From positions 93,074 to 157,073 of the forward strand of contig WGMC01000036.1 of NCBI GenBank assembly GCA_016125265.1: a stretch of 64,000 nt of DNA, read 5' to 3'. Below the pieces are notes generated by a model. It ran no database searches and was not told where the DNA came from. It was given only the letters and a program-made list of their open reading frames with translations. Positions within the stretch are counted from its first letter, which is position 1; the number at the start of each line of letters is the position of its first letter. The position numbers and the translations under genes were made by a program. This document shows positions 1 through 8,504 of the stretch, in pieces. This DNA comes from Planctomycetaceae bacterium (GTDB taxonomy: Bacteria; Planctomycetota; UBA1135; GCA-002686595).

Positions 1-1
1 G

Positions 2-754
2 GTGGGGGACATGTACTTCCAGAAGAAGTGCGTGGATCGCATCTTCGACTTCAAGCGCCGCGGCAAGACGATCCTCTTCTGCAGCCACAGCCTCTACGAC
101 ATTCGCCAGTTGTGCGACGAGGCGATCTGGGTGCGCGACGGCCGCAGCGCGGCGCAGGGCGACGCCCTCTACGTCACCAACGAATACACCTCCTACCAGC
201 GTCAGCACATCGACGACGCCAGCCGGGCCCTCGAGGGTCTGATCCCGGCGAACACGGTGCGCGAGGACGGGCTGCCGGCCCAGTTGCCCAAGGTGCGCGA
301 GGCGCGTGTCTACAAGCTGGGCACCGACGAGGAGTGTTACGAGGTTCACTGCGGTGACGGCATCGAGATCCGCGTGTGGTGGGAGAACCCCGATCCCGAG
401 GGCATCCCGATCCACCTCGGGATCGGACTTCTGCGGCAGGACACCACGGTGGCGGCGGGGATCGGCACGCAGTTGGACGGGCTCAGCCTGAAGGGCAGCG
501 AGGGCTGCGCGGTCCTACGCATCCCGAACCTGCCGCTGCTCGCGGGCCAGTTCCTCTTGCCCGTCGTTCTGTTCGACGAGGGCGGCATCCACCGCTACCA
601 CGAGTACCTGGTGCCCGAGAACCTGTTCGTGCGCGCGTTCACCAAGGAGGTGGGCCTGGTGCGCATTCCCCACGAGTGGGACCTGGAATCCGGGCGACCG
701 GTCCCTGACCACCCCACACGTCCGCGGAAAAGCGCCGCGGCCCCCGGCCGGTGA
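2..754 (+). CDS. ABC polysaccharide exporter ATPase, Wzt-like (5'-truncated by window)
   Basis: This is the C-terminal part of the ATPase of an ABC exporter for a surface glycan (Wzt/TagH family). The visible protein opens with VGDMYFQKKC followed by CSHSLYDI, which is the stretch after the Walker B/D-loop including the switch histidine, so the nucleotide-binding domain is cut by the window edge. Position 2 is therefore an internal Val codon and not a start. Roughly residues 90-240 resemble the extra beta-sandwich domain that in Wzt proteins recognises the glycan to be exported; this assignment rests on position and general pattern. The stop overlaps the GTG start of the next glycosyltransferase by 4 nt, so it belongs to the polysaccharide operon. 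The permease partner would lie upstream, outside the window. Confidence 0.85.
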   Translation: MGDMYFQKKCVDRIFDFKRRGKTILFCSHSLYDIRQLCDEAIWVRDGRSAAQGDALYVTNEYTSYQRQHIDDASRALEGLIPANTVREDGLPAQLPKVREARVYKLGTDEECYEVHCGDGIEIRVWWENPDPEGIPIHLGIGLLRQDTTVAAGIGTQLDGLSLKGSEGCAVLRIPNLPLLAGQFLLPVVLFDEGGIHRYHEYLVPENLFVRAFTKEVGLVRIPHEWDLESGRPVPDHPTRPRKSAAAPGR

Positions 755-1984
755 GCCCGGGCCCCACACGACCCCGCCGGCGCCTGTCGGCCATGGTCGT
801 CAACTACAACACGGGAGCCTTCGCCGAGGTGGCGATCGCGTCCCTGCGCGTGGAGTGGCGGCGCGAGGGCCGACACATGGACGATCTCGAGATCGTCCTC
901 GTGGACAACAACTCGCCCCAGGACCAATCCGAGTTCCTGGAGCGCATCGAAGCCAGCGGCGTGACGGTCCTGCGCAGCAAGGACAACCTGGGGTACGCCG
1001 GCGGCATGAACCTGGCGTTCGAGCACACGTGCGGCGAGCCCACGGACATCGTCGCGCTGCTCAATCCGGACCTCTACTTCCTGCCCGGTTCGATCGCCGC
1101 GCTGATGGACTACGTGGCGGAGAACCCGGATGTGGGCGCCGCGGATCCGCGCACGTATTTCGATCCAGGCAAGCGGCTGCAGTTGCCGCGCAACCTCCTG
1201 CCGACGCTGTTCGAGCACGCCTTCGAACTTCTCGCTGCGCTTTGCGCCGGTGCTGCGCGCGTACTCGCGCCGCCGCCAGCGTTTGGCGGCCGAGTGGTGG
1301 ACTTCGGCCGAGCCAATCGACGCGGACATGCTCTCGGGTTGCTGCGTGTTCCTTAGGCGCGAGGTGATCACGCGGCTGGGTTTCCTGATGGACAACCGTT
1401 TCCCGCTCTACTTCGAGGACACGGACCTGTTCCGGCGCATCGCGGCGCTGGGCCTGCGGGTCGTGCACCAAGTGCGCGCGGAGGTCCTGCACCACTGGTC
1501 CCGCTCCAGCGGCATCGGCGCGGCCTTCGAGGGCGAACCGCGCCGGCGCCAACTGATCGCGGAGGCCGAGTACTTCCAGAAGTACTACGGCAAGCTCGGC
1601 GCGCGGCTCGCCGCCTGGATCACGAAGAAGGGCGCGGAGTGGGGCGCCAGCGGCGGCAAGCGCCTGCACGTGTGCCGCGAACTCGGTCCCCTGGCGGCGC
1701 CGCCGCGCCTCGAGTTCGGCCGCGACTGCCGCTTCGTGATCGAGGTTGGCCTGGCGCCCAGTTGGCTCCTGTCCGCGGGGCTCGTCGGCGAAGGCTCGGA
1801 ATGGACCTGTCCGCTCGACACCTGGGAATGGTGGTTCGAGGGCCGCTACTTCCTGCGCGCCATCGACCTCGAGACCCGCGAAGTCCTCGGCGCCTGGTCC
1901 TTCTTGAAGTGTGTGGCCGGACGCAACGACCCGCTGCCCCATCCGGAGTTGGTTGCGCCCGCCCACGCGGAGGGTCCGCGGTGA
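751..1984 (+). pseudogene. Family 2 glycosyltransferase, interrupted by a frameshift
   Basis: Two adjacent reading frames together make one GT2 glycosyltransferase of about 411 codons. The first frame (751 to a stop at 1356) carries the GT-A nucleotide-binding start (AMVVNYNTG, VLVDNNS) and the ALLNPDLYF acceptor-side motif, and makes sense until about residue 158. The second frame (reading to 1984) carries the rest of the catalytic domain (ADMLSGCCVFLRREV, YFEDTDLFRRI) and a C-terminal extension. The switch, equivalent to one extra base, lies near 1225-1240. No obvious slippery heptamer is visible there, so it is either a real inactivating indel or a sequence error. Both ends are embedded in the operon by 4-nt overlaps (GTGA at 751 and at 1981), which suggests a recently intact gene. 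Confidence 0.8.
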
Positions 1985-2736
1985 AGGGGGCCGAGGCGGA
2001 GCGCAGCCCCCTACCGCGCGTGCTGCTCGCGCCCGAACCCGGGCCCGTGCTCGCGTTCGCGCCGCACCCGGACGACGACGTGCTCGGCGCCGGGCTGACC
2101 CTTCGGCTGCACCGGCTCCAGGGCGACCCGGTGCGCATGATCGTCGTGTACGACGGGGCACTCGGGCGTCTGGGCGGGACACGCGCGGAGGGCGAGGAGC
2201 GCGAAGCGCTCGTGCGCCTGCGGCGCGAGGAGTCCCTCGCCGGCGGTCGGATCCTGGGTGTCCTCGACTACGAATTTTGGAACTACCCCGAGGGCCATCT
2301 GCCCGGACCCGCGGACCTGACCGCCGCCGCCGAGCGAGTGGCCGAGGTGGTGCGGCGCGACGCGCCGGCCACGGTCTACGCGCCGTGGGTGGGGGAGCAG
2401 CACGTGGACCACCACGCCCTCGGCCGCGCGGTGCGGCTCGGGCTCGCCCTGGCGGGGTTTCGCGGCACGGCCCTCGGCTACGAGGTGTGGAGTCCGCTGC
2501 AGCCCACGCTGGTGGTGGACGTGAGCGCGGCGTACGAGGAGAAGGCCCGCGCCCTCGCCGCCCACCGCTCCCAGACGGTGGACACGGACCTCGTGCACAT
2601 GGTGCGCGGACTGAACGCGCACCGGAGTTTGTACTTGCCGAAGGGTTCGCGGTACGGCGAGGCGTTCGCGCCCCTGGGAGCGCCGCACCCCGACGACGCG
2701 GCCCTGATCGCGGGGCGCGCGCCGGCCGGCGGGTAG
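1981..2736 (+). CDS. PIG-L family deacetylase
   Basis: This is a 251-residue LmbE/PIG-L metal-dependent deacetylase, a family that removes N-acetyl groups from sugars such as GlcNAc in glycoconjugates. The zinc-site motif APHPDDDVLGAG lies near residues 22-33 and the second motif GEQHVDHHALG supplies the third ligand. The GTG start at 1981 overlaps the stop of the glycosyltransferase upstream (GTGA). Its place among glycosyltransferases and an exporter ATPase suggests that it trims a sugar of the exported glycan or of its lipid-linked precursor. The exact substrate cannot be read from the sequence. No signal peptide is visible, so it should act in the cytoplasm. Confidence 0.85.
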   Translation: MKGAEAERSPLPRVLLAPEPGPVLAFAPHPDDDVLGAGLTLRLHRLQGDPVRMIVVYDGALGRLGGTRAEGEEREALVRLRREESLAGGRILGVLDYEFWNYPEGHLPGPADLTAAAERVAEVVRRDAPATVYAPWVGEQHVDHHALGRAVRLGLALAGFRGTALGYEVWSPLQPTLVVDVSAAYEEKARALAAHRSQTVDTDLVHMVRGLNAHRSLYLPKGSRYGEAFAPLGAPHPDDAALIAGRAPAGG

Positions 2737-2755
2737 GATCCGCCCCCATTCCGCC

Positions 2756-4477
2756 ATGAAGGCCCTCTTCCCCCCGTTGCTCGACTTCGCCAGCTTGCCC
2801 CGGCGTGTGCTCGTGGTCGCGCCCCATGCGGACGACGAAGTCTTCGGTTGTGGCGGCATGTTGGCCCTGCACGGCCGGAGGGGCGACACGGTGCGTGTGG
2901 TCATCCTGACGGACGGCGCCGCGGGCGATCCGGGCGGCCACGAGGCGGACCTCGCGCAGGTGCGCCGCGCGGAGTCCCTGGCTGCGGGCGCGGTCCTTTG
3001 CGCCGCGGAACACCGGTTCCTGGGGTTGCCCGACGGCGGGCTCTCGCAGGCCGCGGAGTTGGAGCAGCGGCTCGCGGCGGAACTGGCCGACTTCGCGCCG
3101 GAACTGGTGTATGGACCCTCGCCGCAGGAACAGCATCCCGACCATCGGGCGGCGAGTCGGGCGCTGCTCGCGGCCCTCGCCGCGGGGCCCGAACGGCGAG
3201 TGTTGCTGTACGGGGTCAACGCGCAGGTGACGGCGGGTGCACTCTTCGACACGAGCTCCGTGTGGGAGACCAAACTCGACGCGATCCGCTGCTTCGCGAG
3301 CCAACTGCGCTACCACGACTTCGTGACCAAAGCCGAGGCGGTCGACCGCTCGCGCACCGTCAACATCGAGGACCAGGCGGTGCGCACGGTCGAGGGGTTC
3401 GCGGATCTCTCCAGTTCGGGTGTGCTGGCGTACGAGCGCGCCGTCGCGGCCCTACTGGACGCCGTGGCCGGACCGGGCCACGGATTGCAACCCGCGGTGG
3501 ACGTGCTTCCTTCCGGGCCAGCAAGAACCGCTCGGTCCAGCGCGGCCGACCGCGGTCTGCCCGGCACCACGGCGGTGATCTCCACCTGGAACAAGGCCGG
3601 CGACGTGCTCGCCAACCTGGACGCCATCGAGGCCCAGAGCCTGCCCTTCGACGAGATCGTGGTCGTCGACAACGCGAGCAGCGACGACACCGTGCGCCGC
3701 ATCACCGCGGCCCATCCGCGTGTGCGCCTGATCGTGATGCCGCACGACCGCTACGGCGCCTGCGAGACCTTCAACATCGGCTTCGCGTCGGTGCGCACGC
3801 CGCTGACGGCGATCCTCGACGACGACGTGGTGCTCCCGCCGGAATGGCTCGAGAAGACCACGCTGCGGTTGCTCGCGGAGCCCAAGAGCACTGCCATCGT
3901 CTCGACGAAGGTGGTCGAGCCGGGGATGCCAGAGAGTTACCGCCTGTCGCCCGAGGTGAACGAAGAGCGCTACATGAGCACCTTCCGCGGGTGCTCCAGC
4001 CTGGCGCGCAGCGACGCCCTGCGCGAGGCTGGCTACTACGACGAGCGCCTTTTCATCTACGGCAACGAGCGCGACCTGACCTGCCGGCTCTTGAACCTCG
4101 GCTACCGGGTGCTGTCCTACCCCGAGGTGGAGACGTTCCACCGCACGCCGTTCGGGATCAAGATGGGCAAACGCAGCCTCTACTACCACGCGCGCAACGC
4201 CTTCTTGGGCATGCTCAAGTACGCGCCGCTGCCGGACCTCGTGGCGCTGCCTTTCCTGGCGTTCTCGAAGGTGTTGCTGCGCTCCTCGAAGGACGAGGAG
4301 AGCGGCACCGTTGCGGTGGCCGTCGGCACCATCGGCATCGGCCGCAGCGTGCGCGAGACCAAGGGCGCCTGGTGGGTGCTGGTCAAGGCCGGCGCCAGTG
4401 TGCTCTGGAACGTGCCCTACTGCCTGCGCCGCCGCCAGCCGGTGCGCTCGCCCGACTTCGAGCTGCCGCTCCATTGA
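2756..4477 (+). CDS. Bifunctional PIG-L deacetylase / family 2 glycosyltransferase fusion
   Basis: This 573-residue protein joins two enzymes. Residues about 17-240 form a PIG-L deacetylase with APHADDEVFGCGG at the metal site and QEQHPDHRAAS as the second motif. After a linker rich in Ser, Ala and Arg (about 250-270), residues about 275-520 form a GT2 glycosyltransferase with AVISTWNKAGD, EIVVVDNASSDD and the DxD-like AILDDDVVLPPEW. The C-terminus has hydrophobic stretches that could sit at the membrane. A PIG-L domain fused to a GT2 suggests that a sugar is transferred and de-N-acetylated by one polypeptide. It is the second PIG-L domain in this operon, so two deacetylation steps, or redundancy, are possible. 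The ATG at 2756 begins 19 nt after the previous stop. Confidence 0.85.
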   Translation: MKALFPPLLDFASLPRRVLVVAPHADDEVFGCGGMLALHGRRGDTVRVVILTDGAAGDPGGHEADLAQVRRAESLAAGAVLCAAEHRFLGLPDGGLSQAAELEQRLAAELADFAPELVYGPSPQEQHPDHRAASRALLAALAAGPERRVLLYGVNAQVTAGALFDTSSVWETKLDAIRCFASQLRYHDFVTKAEAVDRSRTVNIEDQAVRTVEGFADLSSSGVLAYERAVAALLDAVAGPGHGLQPAVDVLPSGPARTARSSAADRGLPGTTAVISTWNKAGDVLANLDAIEAQSLPFDEIVVVDNASSDDTVRRITAAHPRVRLIVMPHDRYGACETFNIGFASVRTPLTAILDDDVVLPPEWLEKTTLRLLAEPKSTAIVSTKVVEPGMPESYRLSPEVNEERYMSTFRGCSSLARSDALREAGYYDERLFIYGNERDLTCRLLNLGYRVLSYPEVETFHRTPFGIKMGKRSLYYHARNAFLGMLKYAPLPDLVALPFLAFSKVLLRSSKDEESGTVAVAVGTIGIGRSVRETKGAWWVLVKAGASVLWNVPYCLRRRQPVRSPDFELPLH

Positions 4478-5568
4478 CCGTCTCATTACAGCCCCGGCCC
4501 GCGCGCGTGGCCGCGATCAGCGCCGTGGTGTGCAACTACAACGGCGAGGCGTACTTGACTGCCTGCTTGGACGCGCTGCTCGCCGAGGGCCCCGCGCTCG
4601 CGGAGATCGTCGTCGTCGACAACGGGTCCACCGACGGCAGCCTGGAGCTGGTGCGGACGCGCTACCCGGGTGTGCGGCTCGTCGAGATGGGCCACAACGC
4701 AGGGCCCGGGGCCGCGCGCAACGCCGGGATGCGCGCCGCGACGCAGCGCTTCGTGCTGGCGGTCGACAACGACGCGGAGCTCGTGCCGGGAGCCCTCGCG
4801 CGCCTCGTGCAGGCGCTGGAGGACACACCCGAGGCGGTTTTGGTCCAGCCGCGCAGTGTGCTGGCGCACGAGCCCCAAACCGTGCACTACGACGGGGCCG
4901 CGTTCCACTACGTGGGGCTCTTCAGCCTGCGCAACTTCTACCGCCCGCTCCGCGAGGCCGAAGGTGAAGGGGTCGTGCCCGTCGACGGTTTTGTGTCCAT
5001 CTGCGGCCTGATGGACCGCGACGCCGTGCTGGACGCGGGCGGCTACGACGAGAGTTTTTTCATCCTGTTCGAGGACTACGACCTGTCCCTGCGGCTGCGG
5101 CTGATGGGCTACCGCATCGTGTCCGCCGAACACGCGCTCTGCCTGCACCGCGGCGGCACCCCCGGCATCAGCTTCCGCGCATCCAACTACCCCTCGCGCC
5201 GGGCGTACTTCCACAGCCGCAATCGCTGGCTGCTCCTCGTCAAGAACCACCGCTGGCGCACCCTGCTGCTGTCGGCGCCGGGAATCCTCGTGTACGAGTG
5301 TTTCTGGCTGGCGTTCGCGGTCTCGCGCGGTCATACCCTGGTGCACCTGCGCGGCAAACTGGCGTTCCTGCGCCGGTTGCCACAGGCCCTGCGCCTGCGC
5401 CGGGCGATCCAAAGCCGCCGCCGGGTCGAGGACCACGCGCTGCTCGTCGGCGGTCCCCTGACCCTGTCGCCGCAGCTCGTCGCGCGGCCCTTCGCCCGCT
5501 CGGTGGCGGGGGCGCTCTCCACCTGCCTCGAACACTGGTGGCGCCTCGTGCGTCCGTTGGTGCCCTGA
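4474..5568 (+). CDS. Family 2 glycosyltransferase
   Basis: This 364-residue GT2 enzyme has a GT-A fold start (AVVCNYNGEAYL, EIVVVDNGSTDGS), the nucleotide/metal region LAVDNDAELVPG, and a rhamnosyltransferase-like second half (VSICGLMDRDAVLDAGGYDE, FEDYDLSLRLRLMGYR). The C-terminal third is basic with a hydrophobic stretch (ILVYECFWLAFAV), suggesting membrane association. The chosen start is TTG at 4474, overlapping the preceding stop as TTGA like its neighbours; GTG at 4507 is an in-frame alternative. Donor and acceptor sugars cannot be inferred. Confidence 0.85.
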   Translation: MTVSLQPRPARVAAISAVVCNYNGEAYLTACLDALLAEGPALAEIVVVDNGSTDGSLELVRTRYPGVRLVEMGHNAGPGAARNAGMRAATQRFVLAVDNDAELVPGALARLVQALEDTPEAVLVQPRSVLAHEPQTVHYDGAAFHYVGLFSLRNFYRPLREAEGEGVVPVDGFVSICGLMDRDAVLDAGGYDESFFILFEDYDLSLRLRLMGYRIVSAEHALCLHRGGTPGISFRASNYPSRRAYFHSRNRWLLLVKNHRWRTLLLSAPGILVYECFWLAFAVSRGHTLVHLRGKLAFLRRLPQALRLRRAIQSRRRVEDHALLVGGPLTLSPQLVARPFARSVAGALSTCLEHWWRLVRPLVP

Positions 5569-5571
5569 ACC

Positions 5572-7050
5572 ATGCGTGTCCTCCTCGTCAGCCACGACTT
5601 CCTGCCCCTGCATCCCGCGGGCACGGAGATCTACACCTGGCAGTTGGGCCGGCGCCTGCAGCGGCTCGGCCATGAGGTGCACGTCTTCACGACCGAGAAG
5701 GACATCTCTCGGCCCAATCTGTCGTTGCACCGGCGCGAGTGGGGCGGCCTCGCCGTTCACGAGCTGACGAACAACCTCTTCTACACGAGCTTCCGCGAGA
5801 CCTGGGACTACCCGCCCGCGGCGGAGGTGTTCGGACGCTTCCTCGATGAGCTCCGACCCGACGTGGTGCACTTCATGCACCTCATGTACTTGTCCGTGGG
5901 CTGCGTCGAAGAGAGCGCCGCGCGCAACCTGCCGGTCTTCTTCACGCTGCACGACTACTGGCTGCAGTGCCCGCGTTTCGGTCAGCGCGTGCACGCGGAC
6001 CGCTCCATTTGCCACGCCATCGACTTCGGCCGCTGCGGTTCGTGCCTGTCGAGCTTCAAGTTCGCCCAGACGCGTGTGGAGCGCGGCCTCGCCAAGGTGG
6101 TCGAGCGTGTGCGCGGTTGGACCGGCGTCGACCTCGGCCCCTTGGCGCGCGGTGCGCGCGGCCGCTGGGCCCGGCGTCGCTCCCAGGCGATCGCCGCCTC
6201 GCGCGCCCAGCGCCTGCACACGGCGCCACCCAAGCTTCGCACCGGCCAAGGCGCGCCCGCGCCCGCCAGCGCGTCGTTCGGACCGGAGGCCGCGGCCCTC
6301 GCGCACGGTGTGGCGGAGCGCGACGCCGCCCTGCGGCAACGGCTCGTGCCGATCGTCGACCAGTTCATCGCGCCCAGCCGTTTCCTGCGCCAGAGTTTCA
6401 TCGCCTGGGGCCTGCCGGAAGAACGGGTGCTCTCCATGCGCACCGGCATCGATCTCGAGGCCTTCGCGCGCATCGAGCGCAAACCCTCCGAGCGGCTTCG
6501 TGTGGCGTTCATCGGCACCGTGGTCGAACACAAGGGTGTGCACGTGTTGTTGCGCGCGTGGCGGCTCCTGCCCGCGGAACTGCGCAAACGCGCGGAGCTC
6601 GTCGTGCACGGCCCCCTGCAACACCAGCCGGACTACCAGAGTCTGGTCCGCGCCCTCGCCGAGTCGGCGGGAGCGAGGCTCCTCGGTCCGCTCGACCGCG
6701 GCGACGTGCCCCAGGCCCTGGCGGAGACGGACCTCCTCGTGGTGCCCAGCGTGTGGTACGAGAACTCGCCGCTCATCATCCTCGAGGCCCTGGCTACTCG
6801 CACGCCGCTGCTCGTGTCGAACCTCGGCGGCATGGCGGAGCTGGTCGAGGACGGCGTGACTGGTTATCACTTCCGGGTCGGCAGCGAGGAGGATCTGGCG
6901 CGCCAACTGCAGTTCCTGCTCGCGAACCCCGAGGGGCTCGCGTCCCTCTACCCCGAGGGTCGAACGGTGCGCGACGTGGGGGAGGACGCCCAGGATCTGG
7001 CGCACCTGTACACTCTGGCCATCGAGCGCCGCACGCGGCCCACACCATGA
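5572..7050 (+). CDS. Family 4 glycosyltransferase
   Basis: This is a 492-residue GT-B retaining glycosyltransferase. The N-terminal domain starts MRVLLVSHDFLPLHPAGTE, typical of GT4 enzymes that bind the acceptor through a glycine-rich loop. The C-terminal donor domain shows FIGTVVEHKGVHVLL and the EX7E region in WYENSPLIILEALA. Between the domains (about residues 140-250) there is an insertion with several Cys residues (CPRF, CHAIDFGRCGSCLSSF). Similar Cys-containing insertions occur in the next two GT4 proteins, so the three appear to be related paralogues acting in sequence on the same glycan. Its stop overlaps the next ATG (ATGA). Confidence 0.88.
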   Translation: MRVLLVSHDFLPLHPAGTEIYTWQLGRRLQRLGHEVHVFTTEKDISRPNLSLHRREWGGLAVHELTNNLFYTSFRETWDYPPAAEVFGRFLDELRPDVVHFMHLMYLSVGCVEESAARNLPVFFTLHDYWLQCPRFGQRVHADRSICHAIDFGRCGSCLSSFKFAQTRVERGLAKVVERVRGWTGVDLGPLARGARGRWARRRSQAIAASRAQRLHTAPPKLRTGQGAPAPASASFGPEAAALAHGVAERDAALRQRLVPIVDQFIAPSRFLRQSFIAWGLPEERVLSMRTGIDLEAFARIERKPSERLRVAFIGTVVEHKGVHVLLRAWRLLPAELRKRAELVVHGPLQHQPDYQSLVRALAESAGARLLGPLDRGDVPQALAETDLLVVPSVWYENSPLIILEALATRTPLLVSNLGGMAELVEDGVTGYHFRVGSEEDLARQLQFLLANPEGLASLYPEGRTVRDVGEDAQDLAHLYTLAIERRTRPTP

Positions 7051-8504
7051 GGATCCTGATCGTCGCCCACGGTTACCCCCCCGAACTGGTGGGGGGCACG
7101 GAGAACGCCGCCGCTGCCCTGGCCAGGGCCCTGGCGGCGCGCGGTCACGAGGTCGGTGTGTTCGCGGGCACGTTGGAGCTGCGTTCGCCCCCGGAACTCT
7201 CGCGCGCGGATGACGTCGATCCGCTGACGGGCGCGCGCTTTCCCGTGTGGCGCGCGCACCGCGGAGACCTCTACTTCGACCACTGGCAGAAGTCGAACAG
7301 CGCCCACGTGCGCGCCCTGTTCCGCGAAGTGCTCGCGGACTTCCTGCCCGACGTCGTGCACGTGCACCACTGGATCCGGTTGACGCGGGACCTGGTCGCG
7401 ACCGCCGCGCGTGCGGGTGTGCCCGCCGTCGCCACCTTGCACGACCTCTGGAGCACCTGCCTGATCGCGTTCCGCGTGCGGCCAGACACCAAGGAGTTCT
7501 GCGAGGCACCGCTCGCGCCCGACCCGTGCATCGACTGCGCGAACCACATCCCGCCGCGCACGCCGTGGGTGCCGCGGGAGCAACTCGTGATGGAGCTCTA
7601 CCAGCGCCGCGCGGACCTGGTGCGCGAGCTGTCCCTGGCGCGCGCCGTCCTCGCGCCCAGCGTGGCCCACGCGCGCACCGTCGACCTGTTCCTCGGCCGC
7701 AATCCGGAGGACATGCCGCTGGTCGTCGTGCCGCCGGGGCGCGAACTTCCGCTGCGCCGGCCCGAGCCGCTCGCGGCGCCCGGCGAGATGCAGCCCCTGG
7801 TGCTCGCCGCGTGGGGGCACCTGGCGCCGCTCAAGGGCTACGACCTGTTGCTCGAGGCGCTCGAGATCCTGGGCGCCGGCGACCGTGTGCAGTTGGAGAT
7901 CGCGGGCGGCGAGGTGGATGCGGAACACGCGGCCTCGCTCCACGCGCGCGCCGACCGGCGGCCGGGCGGCAGCGAAGTGCGTTTCCACGGGCCGTTCGAC
8001 GCGGCCAAGTTGGATCGCGAGCCGGTGTCGCAGGCCCACCTCATGGTCAGCGGGACGCGCGCGCACGAGTCCTGGGGCATGGTGGTGGACGAGGCGCTGA
8101 CCCTCGGGCTGCCGTGTGTGTTGCCGCGTTCCGGCGCATTCGTGGAGCGCGCCGCGGAGGCGGCAGCGCGCCACGCGCCGGGCTGGGCGCTGCTCTACGA
8201 ACGCGGCGACGCGCACTCCCTCGCGGCTGCCCTGCGGCGTGTGCTCGACGAACCGGAGTTGCTCGGCGCGCTGCGCGGCGCCCTGCCGCCCGCGGAACTC
8301 GCGGCGCCGAGTTTGATGGCCCACGTGGACGCCACGCTGAAGGCCTACCACGTGGCACTCGAACGGGGCGCGCCGGTGCTGCCCGCGGTGCCTTGGTTCC
8401 AAGAGCGGATGGAAGCGGCCGCCGAGCGCGACTGGGACCGACGCTTGGCCCAGTCCTCGGGCGAGGCGCTGGGTCTTGTGCCCGAATCGAAGGGAGGTGC
8501 CTAG
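7047..8504 (+). CDS. Family 4 glycosyltransferase
   Basis: This 485-residue GT4-type enzyme begins MRILIVAHGYPPELVGGTEN. It carries the Cys-containing insertion seen in its paralogue upstream (EFCEAPLAPDPCIDCANHI) and a donor-binding C-terminal domain (LAAWGHLAPLKGYDLLLEAL). Where the upstream protein has ENSPLIILEAL it has HESWGMVVDEALTLGLP, the usual EX7E-type region contacting the nucleotide sugar. The ATG at 7047 overlaps the previous stop, and TTG of the next gene follows directly after its stop, so the three GT4 genes are translationally coupled. Substrate unknown. Confidence 0.87.
   Translation: MRILIVAHGYPPELVGGTENAAAALARALAARGHEVGVFAGTLELRSPPELSRADDVDPLTGARFPVWRAHRGDLYFDHWQKSNSAHVRALFREVLADFLPDVVHVHHWIRLTRDLVATAARAGVPAVATLHDLWSTCLIAFRVRPDTKEFCEAPLAPDPCIDCANHIPPRTPWVPREQLVMELYQRRADLVRELSLARAVLAPSVAHARTVDLFLGRNPEDMPLVVVPPGRELPLRRPEPLAAPGEMQPLVLAAWGHLAPLKGYDLLLEALEILGAGDRVQLEIAGGEVDAEHAASLHARADRRPGGSEVRFHGPFDAAKLDREPVSQAHLMVSGTRAHESWGMVVDEALTLGLPCVLPRSGAFVERAAEAAARHAPGWALLYERGDAHSLAAALRRVLDEPELLGALRGALPPAELAAPSLMAHVDATLKAYHVALERGAPVLPAVPWFQERMEAAAERDWDRRLAQSSGEALGLVPESKGGA

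Noticed and set aside
1225..1240. Programmed ribosomal frameshift in the glycosyltransferase
   Set aside because: No slippery heptamer or clear downstream pseudoknot is seen, and this enzyme family is not known to need frameshifting.
4486..7509. Antisense reading frame of about 1000 codons opposite the glycosyltransferase genes
   Set aside because: Long open antisense frames are a normal effect of GC-rich coding; the sequence is Arg/Pro/His/Gln-rich without motifs, while the plus-strand proteins are clearly conserved. The same holds for those at 1061-3316, 6948-9929, 13411-16350, 16987-19992, 28559-30976 and 45615-48164.
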